64,000 nucleotides of DNA. Origin: Prevotella sp. (lineage in GTDB: Bacteria > Bacteroidota > Bacteroidia > Bacteroidales > Bacteroidaceae). Positions 48,945 through 56,653 of the stretch are shown piece after piece; within the stretch, counting starts at the first letter, position 1, and each line of letters begins with the position of its first letter. The position numbers were made by a program, and so were the translations under genes. The notes beneath the pieces are model-generated. The model was not told where the DNA came from and did not search any database. It saw nothing but the letters and a program-made list of their open reading frames with translations. Location of the stretch: assembly GCA_016285075.1 (NCBI GenBank), contig JAEEQB010000008.1, positions 36,152 through 100,151 on the forward strand, read 5' to 3'.

Positions 48945-49313
48945 ATGGAAAAGATTGTAAATGTAGTAAAGTTGATGGCTAAGACAGGCCTGTTCTTTGC
49001 CAATTGCGACGGTAATTATGACCAGCGCGAGCGTGATTTCATTGAGAACTTCATCTCGGGCATCGAGAAGGTGGGTGACATTGAACCAGAATTGAAACAG
49101 AGCCTGAAGGATTCTCTCTGCCAGCAGTACACCTTTGACCAGATAGTCAGCGATACCAAGGAACTGACTGACGGTTTCAACGATGACGAACGCAAGGTCA
49201 TTCTCATCACCATTGACCAGTTCATCAACGATGTGGTGAAACTCGATGGCGAGTTGTGCCAGAAGGAGAAATCCAACTACGAGAACTGGCAGAAGGAGTT
49301 CGGGTTGGCTTAA
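48945..49313 (+). CDS. TerB-like protein
   Basis: A 122-residue helical protein with the TerB-like pattern NCDGNYDQRERDFIENFIS, where the acidic D-G-x-x-x-x-x-E segment of the tellurite-resistance family lies in the second helix; the remaining helices contain TKELTDGFNDDERKVILITIDQFIND. TerB-domain proteins bind metals or act in membrane-linked stress systems. It probably works with the preceding Gly-rich protein; this pairing is inferred from spacing only. Confidence 0.65.
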   Translation: MEKIVNVVKLMAKTGLFFANCDGNYDQRERDFIENFISGIEKVGDIEPELKQSLKDSLCQQYTFDQIVSDTKELTDGFNDDERKVILITIDQFINDVVKLDGELCQKEKSNYENWQKEFGLA

Positions 49314-49340
49314 GAACCCGCTGTGGCCCCTGTACTGGCT

Positions 49341-49371
49341 GATTGCACTGGTGAAAGGCCAGTGTACAATC
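49341..49371. terminator. Stem-loop between the converging TerB-like and recQ genes
   Basis: GATTG-CACTGG (49341-49351) pairs with CCAGTG-TACAATC (49359-49371) with a small bulge around a 7-base loop. It lies 27 bases after the TerB-like stop and 24 bases before the recQ end on the other strand. There is no T tract, so the terminator role is uncertain. Confidence 0.45.
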
Positions 49372-49394
49372 GGCAGTGTGGGAATCCGTTCCTT

Positions 49395-51377
49395 CTACGG
49401 GGATGATGTGAGGGAGAGGTAGCCGTCGCACTGTGCGATGGTTTCCTCTTCCATCATCAGCGTCAAGGCAGCATCTATCTGCTCCAAGGGCAGAGGGATG
49501 CTTCTCAGTTGTGTGACGTGATGGGGCTGGCCGTCGGACAGCAGCTGCCTGATCTGTTCTTCTGCCGACAGTCCCTCGGGGCATGTGTCTGCCAGTGCCT
49601 GACCATTCAGGCAGACATCGCACTGATGGCAGTCCTTGCTCTGCTCCTCGCCGAAATAGCGCAGCAGCTGACGGCTGCGGCACTGGTCGTCGGTCGAGGC
49701 ATATCGGATCATGGCGTGTATACGGTCGGTATAGCGTTCCTTCAGCATTCCGTAGGTCTCTGGAGGAAAGATGAGGTGCTCTGAGTCCTCACGCCGCTGC
49801 ATATAACGGATGTAGGGTGTCTGCTTCTGGGGAATGAAGCGGATGATGTGTTTTGCAGCCAGTCCCTTCAGCACCAGGTACAGCTGCGGACGTGTGATGG
49901 ATACGTGCCTGGCAATGAAGGTCTCGTCAATGTAGGTGTAGTCCACGAACAGGCTGCCGTAGCCGCGCAACAGGGCGGTGATGACTCGTTCCTCCAACGG
50001 GTCGGTATGTTCCAGCCTGTAGAGATCGTCACGGCTCAGACAGAACATGACCCGTGCCTGTGCATCCTGCTCCTCTATGTACTCCAAGTAGTTTGCACGG
50101 TAGAGAATCTGCAGCGCTGACATGACCTGCACAGGGAAATGGTGGAACTTCTGGCAGAAATCGTCAATGTTGAACTCGAACATGCGGTTGTAGCCCGAAC
50201 CCGTGGCCACCTGATAATAGTAGGCCAGGTGGTCATAGACCTTGCGCACGTAGTCTTTCTCAGGGAAGGTGTCGCTGATACGTTTCAGCAGCTTGCCGTG
50301 GTCGTTTTCGTTGTACAGCAGTATGGCGTACGACTTCTTGCCGTCGCGCCCTGCCCGCCCTGCTTCCTGGAAATAGGCTTCTATGCTGTCAGGGCAGTCT
50401 ATGTGGATCACTAGCCGCACGTCGGGCTTGTCTATTCCCATGCCGAAGGCGTTGGTGGCTACCATGACACGTACCTGGTCGGCAACCCATGCTTTCTGAC
50501 GCTCGTCCTTGACAACGGTTTCCAGTCCTGCATGATAGAAAGTGGCGCTGATGCCGCTGGCATTGAGCAGGTCTGACACTTCCTTGGTGCGGCGGCGGCT
50601 GCGTGCGTAGACTATGGCGCAGCCCTCTACGTGGCTCAGCAGGTGTACCAGCTCCTCGTTCTTGTCGTTGGTGCGTCGCACGATGTAGGCCAGGTTCTTG
50701 CGCTCGAACGACATGCGGAATACGTTGAATTCATGTGGCTTGTGGCCTGTGGACTGTGGTGTGAGTTTTTCCTGTATATCGTCTACCACCGTGGGTGTGG
50801 CGGTGGCAGTCAGAGCCAGTACGGGCACGTTGGGCAGCATGTGCCTGATGTCGGCAATATGGAGGTAGGAGGGACGGAAGTCATATCCCCATTGCGAGAT
50901 ACAGTGGGCTTCATCCACGGTGATGAAACTCACCCGCATGTGACTCAGTTTGGTACGGAAGAATTCGGAGGCAAGCCGTTCTGGCGATATATACAGCAGC
51001 TTCACCTGTCCGAAGATGGCATTCTCGAGGGTGGTAAGGATGTCGTCATGTTTCATGCCGCTGTATATGGCGGCAGCCTTGATGCCTCTGCGACGCAGGT
51101 TGAACACCTGGTCCTTCATCAGGGCTATCAGCGGCGTAATGACGATACACGTGCCCTCCATGGCCAGTGCCGGCACCTGGAAGGTGATGCTCTTGCCGCC
51201 GCCCGTGGGCATCAGCCCTAACGTGTCGTGCCCGCTGCTGATGCTTTCGATGATTTCCTGTTGAATGCCCCGGAAACCATCATAGCCCCAATAGCGCTTC
51301 AGAATTGACAGGTAATCGGCAATTGACAATTGCTGATGATCTGTAGTATCCGATGTGACTGTCTTTCTGCTTTCCAT
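49395..51377 (-). CDS. recQ: ATP-dependent DNA helicase RecQ
   Basis: A 660-residue RecQ helicase: Walker A in GLMPTGGGKSITFQVPAL, DEAH box in TVDEAHCISQWGYDFRPSY, motif V/VI near VRVMVATNAFGMGIDKPDVRLVIHIDCP and QEAGRAGRDGK. The RQC zinc site is visible (CRSRQLLRYFGEEQSKDCHQCDVC). The C-terminal HRDC domain appears absent or very divergent; the last 50 residues form a short winged-helix-like end. RecQ unwinds forks and recombination intermediates. It lies 83 bases after recJ on the same strand, an unusual but functionally sensible pairing. Confidence 0.95.
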   Translation of the reverse strand: MESRKTVTSDTTDHQQLSIADYLSILKRYWGYDGFRGIQQEIIESISSGHDTLGLMPTGGGKSITFQVPALAMEGTCIVITPLIALMKDQVFNLRRRGIKAAAIYSGMKHDDILTTLENAIFGQVKLLYISPERLASEFFRTKLSHMRVSFITVDEAHCISQWGYDFRPSYLHIADIRHMLPNVPVLALTATATPTVVDDIQEKLTPQSTGHKPHEFNVFRMSFERKNLAYIVRRTNDKNEELVHLLSHVEGCAIVYARSRRRTKEVSDLLNASGISATFYHAGLETVVKDERQKAWVADQVRVMVATNAFGMGIDKPDVRLVIHIDCPDSIEAYFQEAGRAGRDGKKSYAILLYNENDHGKLLKRISDTFPEKDYVRKVYDHLAYYYQVATGSGYNRMFEFNIDDFCQKFHHFPVQVMSALQILYRANYLEYIEEQDAQARVMFCLSRDDLYRLEHTDPLEERVITALLRGYGSLFVDYTYIDETFIARHVSITRPQLYLVLKGLAAKHIIRFIPQKQTPYIRYMQRREDSEHLIFPPETYGMLKERYTDRIHAMIRYASTDDQCRSRQLLRYFGEEQSKDCHQCDVCLNGQALADTCPEGLSAEEQIRQLLSDGQPHHVTQLRSIPLPLEQIDAALTLMMEEETIAQCDGYLSLTSSP

Positions 51378-51460
51378 GAGGCCGATTTACCTGCTGAGTC
51401 TGCTGTGACTGTCATTTCTGCTTTCCATAAGGCCGATTGCCTATGATCTGCTGCCAGTTT

Positions 51461-53188
51461 TCAGTTCTCGTTTGCCGACGGCTTGATGTCCTCTATCTGA
51501 AGCTGCACCTCATTGCGCTTGTAGGAGTTCTCCTCAATGGTGTAGACGATGTCGAACGAACGTTTCGACTTGATGTATCGTGCTGCCTGGCTTTGTCCGA
51601 AGGCAATGCCGTTCATGACGTTCGACGAGCGCGAGTCTACCAGCTCCAGCTTGATGTGCTCCTGCTGGCGGCCCACCACTTTCGATGTGCCGTAGTCGTA
51701 GACGTTGCGGGTGCAGAACAGGGGTTTGGGATTGTCGGGTCCGTGGGGTGCGAACTTCTTCAGGTCGTTCATCAGCTTCTTCGTGATGTCCTTGAAGTCC
51801 ACCATTTCCTCTATTTCGAGTGTGGCTTCGGTCTGCTCGGGCTGTATATGGGTGTTTACGTATTCCTGGAAACGGCGCCTGAATTCCGGTATGTTCTCTA
51901 TCTTCAGTGTCAGTCCTACGGCATAGGTGTGGCCACCGAAGTTCTCCAGGATGTCACGGCACGACTTCACTGCGTCGTATATGTCGTAGCCTGCCACGCT
52001 GCGTGCAGATCCTGTAGCATGTTCGCCGCTGCGTGTAAGCACCACCGTGGGGCGGTAGTACATTTCAGTCATCCTCGATGCCACAATGCCCACCACGCCT
52101 TTCTTCCAGTTCTCGTCGTAAAGCACTATGCTGGCTTGGTGCTTCTGGCTCTCCAGCTTCTCAATGATCTGGTTGGCCTCCTCCGTCATCTGCTTGTCCA
52201 CATCCTTGCGGCGCTCGTTCTGCTCGTTGATGTGGGCTGCTGCCGTCAGTGCTTTCTGAAGGTCACGCTCCACCAGCAGGTCTACGGCATCTGTGCCGTT
52301 CTGCATGCGCCCAGAGGCATTGATACGCGGGCCTATCTTGAAGATGATGTCGCTCATGGTGAGCTCGCGGCCTGTCAGTCCGCAGATGTCGATGATGGCC
52401 TTCAGGCCTGTGCTGGGATTCTGGTTCAGCTGCTTCAGTCCGTGGAAGGCCAGGATGCGGTTCTCGCCGGTCACCGGCACTATGTCGGCGGCTATCGACA
52501 CCGCACAGAACTCCAGTAGCGGTATCAGACGTGAGAAGGGAATGCCGTTGTTCTTGGCAAATGCCTGCATGAACTTGAAACCTACACCGCAGCCGCAGAG
52601 GTGCTTGAAGGGGTAAGTGGAGTCCTCGCGCTTGGGGTTGAGGATGGCCACTGCCTCAGGCAGCTCGTCATCGGGCACGTGATGGTCGCACACAATGAAG
52701 TCTATGCCCAGTTGGCGGGCATAGTCAATTTCGCCGATTGCTTTGATGCCGCAATCGAGCACGATAATCAGTTTCACACCTTGTTCCGCAGCATAATCCA
52801 GAGCCTTGCGGCTGATGCCGTAGCCCTCCTCGTAGCGGTCGGGAATATAGTACTCCATGTTGGAGTAGAACTGCTGCAGGAACTTATACACCAAAGCCAC
52901 CGCCGTACATCCGTCTACATCGTAGTCGCCGTATACCATGATACGCTCCTTGCGCCCCATAGCATCGTTCAGCCTGTCGACAGCCACGTCCATGTCGTTC
53001 ATCAGGAACGGGTCTATCAGTTCGTTTAGCATCGGGCGGAAGAACCGTTTGGCAGCGCTCTCCGTCTTGATGCCGCGCTGAATGAGCAGGTCGGCCAGGA
53101 TTGGACTCATGCCAATCTTGTCTGCCAGCTCCTTAGCTGCCGCGTGTCTGTCGGATGTAGGTGGTTCGTAATTCCATTTGAAATGCAT
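51461..53188 (-). CDS. recJ: Single-stranded-DNA-specific exonuclease RecJ
   Basis: A 575-residue 5'-3' exonuclease. The DHH core is clear: motif I YGDYDVDGCTAVALVY, motif III VCDHHVPDDELPEAVAILNPKR, and the DHHA1 part with GGHTYAVGLTL; the OB-fold C terminus holds RRRFQEYVNTHIQPEQ and later strands. RecJ and RecQ together resect gaps and ends in the RecF pathway, and recF is also in this window at 978-2060. The gene has a promoter at 53342-53311 and a leader of about 115 bases with hairpins. Confidence 0.95.
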   Translation of the reverse strand: MHFKWNYEPPTSDRHAAAKELADKIGMSPILADLLIQRGIKTESAAKRFFRPMLNELIDPFLMNDMDVAVDRLNDAMGRKERIMVYGDYDVDGCTAVALVYKFLQQFYSNMEYYIPDRYEEGYGISRKALDYAAEQGVKLIIVLDCGIKAIGEIDYARQLGIDFIVCDHHVPDDELPEAVAILNPKREDSTYPFKHLCGCGVGFKFMQAFAKNNGIPFSRLIPLLEFCAVSIAADIVPVTGENRILAFHGLKQLNQNPSTGLKAIIDICGLTGRELTMSDIIFKIGPRINASGRMQNGTDAVDLLVERDLQKALTAAAHINEQNERRKDVDKQMTEEANQIIEKLESQKHQASIVLYDENWKKGVVGIVASRMTEMYYRPTVVLTRSGEHATGSARSVAGYDIYDAVKSCRDILENFGGHTYAVGLTLKIENIPEFRRRFQEYVNTHIQPEQTEATLEIEEMVDFKDITKKLMNDLKKFAPHGPDNPKPLFCTRNVYDYGTSKVVGRQQEHIKLELVDSRSSNVMNGIAFGQSQAARYIKSKRSFDIVYTIEENSYKRNEVQLQIEDIKPSANEN

Positions 53189-53310
53189 TTATATTTATTT
53201 TTGTTCTTATCGCTTTGGTGGCGGCTGTAGCATATTCTGTTACAAAATACAGCTACGGAAAGGCCCAGGTGCAAGAATTTCTCGTTGCCTCAAGGCTACA
53301 ATATAGCGCC

Positions 53311-53342
53311 CAAAAGTAATACTTTTTTGGGGAAAATACAAT
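53311..53342 (-). promoter_or_regulatory. Promoter of recJ-recQ
   Basis: ATTG (53342-53339), 20 bases, TACTTTTG (53318-53311) on the minus strand; one mismatch in the -33 box. The predicted leader of about 115 bases contains a hairpin with GTAGC/GCTAC arms near 53224-53257. Confidence 0.55.
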
Positions 53343-53391
53343 AATGGTTTATTTTTTTTAACAAAACACTTCGGCTATTCACTTTTTTTCG

Positions 53392-53399
53392 TACCTTTG
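53392..53399 (+). promoter_or_regulatory. Rightward -7 box before the 22-bp array
   Basis: TACCTTTG on the plus strand, 46 bases before the array at 53445. No TTTG is present at the expected distance, so its activity is uncertain. If active, the transcript would cover the array and run antisense into the pectate lyase gene. Confidence 0.25.
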
Positions 53400-53444
53400 A
53401 GACTGGAAATGGTTGCTTATTTCTCTCAAAAACTGGGTAATTTT

Positions 53445-53620
53445 AAGGTCGATGGTGTCATACGAAAGAATCTTTGGTATCATACTAAAGGGTCGATAGT
53501 ATCATACTAAAGGGCCGATAGTATGATACTAAAGAGTCTATAGTATGATACTAAAGAGTCTATAGTATGATACTAAAGGGTTGATAGTATCATACTATAG
53601 GACCGGCTGTGTCTTACTAA
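53445..53620. repeat. 22-bp tandem array, family 1 (8 units)
   Basis: Eight units start at 53445 and every 22 bases to 53599. Each contains the near-palindromic TAGTATCATACTA or TAGTATGATACTA joined by AAGGGTCGA-like sequence; units five and six are identical. The first, second and last units are decayed. The central base of the palindrome is C or G in different units. Reverse-complemented, the units of the array at 14171-14280 align with these over the whole 22 bases. It lies 24 bases after the pectate lyase stop and upstream of the recJ promoter. Confidence 0.88.
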
Positions 53621-53644
53621 CCGTACGGAAACTTCAATCTACCT

Positions 53645-56458
53645 TTAGTTCTTGATCACCTTTACTGTGCGCACCTGACCTTCGGAGTCGGTGGTTTTCA
53701 TCAGGTATACCTCGTGCGGCTGCATCTGTGTTACACGACGGCCGTCCACGGTGAAGAACTCGCGGCTGACCACCGGTGCGCTTTCATCGCTGCTGACTGC
53801 GGGAATGCCTGTGGGGTTGCTGGTGATGGCCACTCCGATGGTCTGGGTAAAGGAGGTCTCGCCGTCGCTGCAGCTGACTTTGAAGTGGAAGATGCCTGTG
53901 GCATCGGGCTTTACGGTGTGAACATAGAGCAGCGAGCCGCTGACTTCGGCCTTGTAGATGCCGTTAGGAAGCATCTCTACACGATAGACGGGTACTGTGC
54001 TCTTGCCGTTCTGCCCGTAGAAACCCTGGAAGTGGGCACTCAGGTCGATGGCGGCTTCACTGTTGGGCTGCACCACCAGATAGGGATGTGACATGAATTC
54101 CAGGTAGTCCTCCAACAGCGTCCATCCGTCCTGATCGGGGTCATCGTTCTGGTTGGCCTCTTGCGGGTCGCTGTCTACAAGGTCTTCCCACCAGTTGGGC
54201 ATACCGTCCTGGTCGGTGTCCCAGTCGGCAGAGCGGTGCTCCTCGGGCCATTCCTCCCATCCTTTGCCGTTTTCGTGCTCAGTGATGTCGGCCTCAGAGT
54301 CAATCTCGCCCTTGATCTTCGACTTCGAGCCAACGTAGGTGTAGCTGCCCTCGAGGGTCTCACGTACGTTGCGCACGTGCTGCTCGTCGCGCATGGGCAT
54401 GGTGGCACCGCTGTAGCTGGTGACGATCTTCAGCGCATCCTTCGCCGTGTGTATCTCGGCATGGCTGGGGAAGAACGGCTCGTTGACGAAGGTGTTGTAC
54501 TGGTACTGGTCAGTGCGGGTATTGGGGTCAGTGGCACCGTTGGAGAGTGTGTACTGATAGGTGTCCTTGTACTTGTCCTGAGAGAGCGAGTGGTTCTTGT
54601 TCTCGCGTATGTTGCCGCTGACGTATGCCTGCCATTTGCTCTCTATGGAGCCTACGTTCTCGTAGTCCTGGCTGAAGAGCTGGGTGCGGCGTGTGTCGGG
54701 TCCCATCTTGTAGTAGTTGTTCACGAAGTTCACCTCGTGGCATCCGCCGTCGGTGGTGCGGTTGTGCCAGTTGTACACTACGTTGTTGAAGATGTCCATC
54801 TGTCCGATAGCGGTGTTGGTGCCGTCCATGCCGCCGCCGAGGCTCCAGTTACGGCCTTCGCAGTTCACCAGCAGGTTGTGGTGCCACGAGCCTATCTTTC
54901 CGTCAATGGTGGCGGCATAGCCGTGGTTGGTGCCGTCGGCATAGTTCTTGTGGCCCGTGATGCCCAGTGCCTCTGTAATCATGCTGTACTGGAACGAGAT
55001 GTTCTTGGCGCCACGTCCGCTGACGGTCTCATCGGTACCCCATGCGGCAGTGCAGTGGTCGACAATGGCGTGGTCGGCTCCCGTCATGCCCATGGCGTTG
55101 CCTGTGTTCTCACCATAGACACCCAGACCGCGTTTGAAGCGGATGAAGCGGCATATGTCGTCAGAGCCTATGTTCACGTTCGATGCTCTCAGGCAGATGC
55201 CCTTGCCTGGTGCCGTCTGTCCGGCAATGGTGATGTTGGGCTTGGTGAACTGTGCAGCGAACTGCATGTCGATGATGCCGCTCACGTCGAATACAATGGT
55301 GTGGGGCTCTTCGATGCTGACCAGCCCGTATAGCAACGAGCCAGGGATGTTGTCGCTGCTGAGGTTGGTCACATGATACACGCTGCCACCGCGTCCTCCC
55401 TGGGCAAAGCGTCCATAACCCTCAGCACCAGGGAAGGCCAGCTGGCGGGGCTTGAACTTCCATACCTGTCCTTCGTTGACCTTGCCCGAGGCGTCCACCT
55501 CGTCCACACGCCAATAGTAGGTGTTCATGGAGTAGAGGTTATCCAGTGGATAGCTGGTCTGGTTGGCAGGCAGGGTGATGGGCATGTTCTTATTTGAAAG
55601 GTCGTCCTCGCTGGTGGCAATGATGAGACGGTGCTCCTTTACATTGGCATTGGCAGCCGTCCAGCGCAGTGTGACAGTACCTCCGTCGCAGTCGGCATGC
55701 AGGTCGTTGTTGGCAGGATAGGGCTCCTTGGCCTGTACGGTCACATCAGCGGTGTTCAGTTCGAAGCCGTTCAGCAAGGGTGTCTTGAACTCGTTCACCT
55801 GTGCCGCATCGGCAGGTGTGCCAGGATGGTCGGCAGAGGTGGAGAACTCTATCTCCACGGCATCGCCCTCCTTTTCTACGCTAAACACTGTGAACACGAT
55901 GGTGGCGTTGGCGGCAACGGGCTGCAGGAACGAGGGTACGACGTTCTCGTGGGCCACCACGCCGTTCACCTTGATGGTCATGGGCGAGGCATACCACGCC
56001 GAGGGATTCTCCCAGCAGTTGTGGTAGGTGGTGAGCGAGTGAGTGCCGGCAGGCAGCCCCTCGATTTTCAGGGTAAAGGCACCGTTGAATCCGTAGGCCT
56101 TGACAGAGTTGTCATTGGGGTCGAGGGTGACGCCGTCAAAGGTCAGACGGCCGTTCTGTGACTTGTACTCTGCCTTCTGGATATAGCTCTTGCTCCAGCC
56201 TGTGCGCACCTCGTAGTCAGGGTCTACGCCCTCAGGTGCCTGGAGCACGCACTTGATGCCGTCGACGGTCAAGGTGTCGCTCTTCTTGCCCTGTACGGGC
56301 TTCCACCAGGTGTAGCCTGGCTCCAGTGTCTCGTCAGGATTGTTACGGTTGGTGATGCTGATGTCAACCTTCAGCTGGGGCTTTTCTTGGGCTGTTCCTT
56401 TCATGGGGGCCAGCAAGGCTGGCAAGGAAAGGAGCCATAGCAGATTCTTCTTCTTCAT
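53645..56458 (-). CDS. Large secreted pectate lyase (PL1-like) with accessory domains
   Basis: A 937-residue exported protein. After a signal peptide (MKKKNLLWLLSLPALLAPMKGTA) come an N-terminal beta-sandwich region (about 25-230), an Fn3-like domain (about 250-345, TVTLRWTAANANVKEHRLI), and the lyase beta-helix beginning FPGAEGYGRFAQGGRGGSVYHVTNL with VFDVSGIIDM and ITIAGQTAPGKG. A calcium-binding TSP3-like segment (DWDTDQDGMPNWWEDLVDSDP) and another sandwich follow, and the last 35 residues form a secretion tail. It cleaves polygalacturonate by beta-elimination. The promoter at 56607-56576 leaves a leader of about 110 bases. Confidence 0.88.
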   Translation of the reverse strand: MKKKNLLWLLSLPALLAPMKGTAQEKPQLKVDISITNRNNPDETLEPGYTWWKPVQGKKSDTLTVDGIKCVLQAPEGVDPDYEVRTGWSKSYIQKAEYKSQNGRLTFDGVTLDPNDNSVKAYGFNGAFTLKIEGLPAGTHSLTTYHNCWENPSAWYASPMTIKVNGVVAHENVVPSFLQPVAANATIVFTVFSVEKEGDAVEIEFSTSADHPGTPADAAQVNEFKTPLLNGFELNTADVTVQAKEPYPANNDLHADCDGGTVTLRWTAANANVKEHRLIIATSEDDLSNKNMPITLPANQTSYPLDNLYSMNTYYWRVDEVDASGKVNEGQVWKFKPRQLAFPGAEGYGRFAQGGRGGSVYHVTNLSSDNIPGSLLYGLVSIEEPHTIVFDVSGIIDMQFAAQFTKPNITIAGQTAPGKGICLRASNVNIGSDDICRFIRFKRGLGVYGENTGNAMGMTGADHAIVDHCTAAWGTDETVSGRGAKNISFQYSMITEALGITGHKNYADGTNHGYAATIDGKIGSWHHNLLVNCEGRNWSLGGGMDGTNTAIGQMDIFNNVVYNWHNRTTDGGCHEVNFVNNYYKMGPDTRRTQLFSQDYENVGSIESKWQAYVSGNIRENKNHSLSQDKYKDTYQYTLSNGATDPNTRTDQYQYNTFVNEPFFPSHAEIHTAKDALKIVTSYSGATMPMRDEQHVRNVRETLEGSYTYVGSKSKIKGEIDSEADITEHENGKGWEEWPEEHRSADWDTDQDGMPNWWEDLVDSDPQEANQNDDPDQDGWTLLEDYLEFMSHPYLVVQPNSEAAIDLSAHFQGFYGQNGKSTVPVYRVEMLPNGIYKAEVSGSLLYVHTVKPDATGIFHFKVSCSDGETSFTQTIGVAITSNPTGIPAVSSDESAPVVSREFFTVDGRRVTQMQPHEVYLMKTTDSEGQVRTVKVIKN

Positions 56459-56575
56459 TTTTGTGTGTAGTGGTCTTTAAGTATTTTGCTTTCTGCGTGT
56501 TATGCTGCGGTTAGGCGAGAGCCATGATGCCCGCATCAATGGCCAAACGTAAGCAGTCTCACACGCTTCTGCGTG

Positions 56576-56607
56576 CAAAGGTAGCAATAATTTCTGATTC
56601 CGCCAAA
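56576..56607 (-). promoter_or_regulatory. Promoter of the pectate lyase gene
   Basis: TTTG (56607-56604), 20 bases, TACCTTTG (56583-56576) on the minus strand, a perfect consensus. The leader is about 110 bases. Confidence 0.75.
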
Positions 56608-56653
56608 TATTTTTGCAGGCACTTTCCCATCCAGGTAGTGTACGCCCCGTCCA

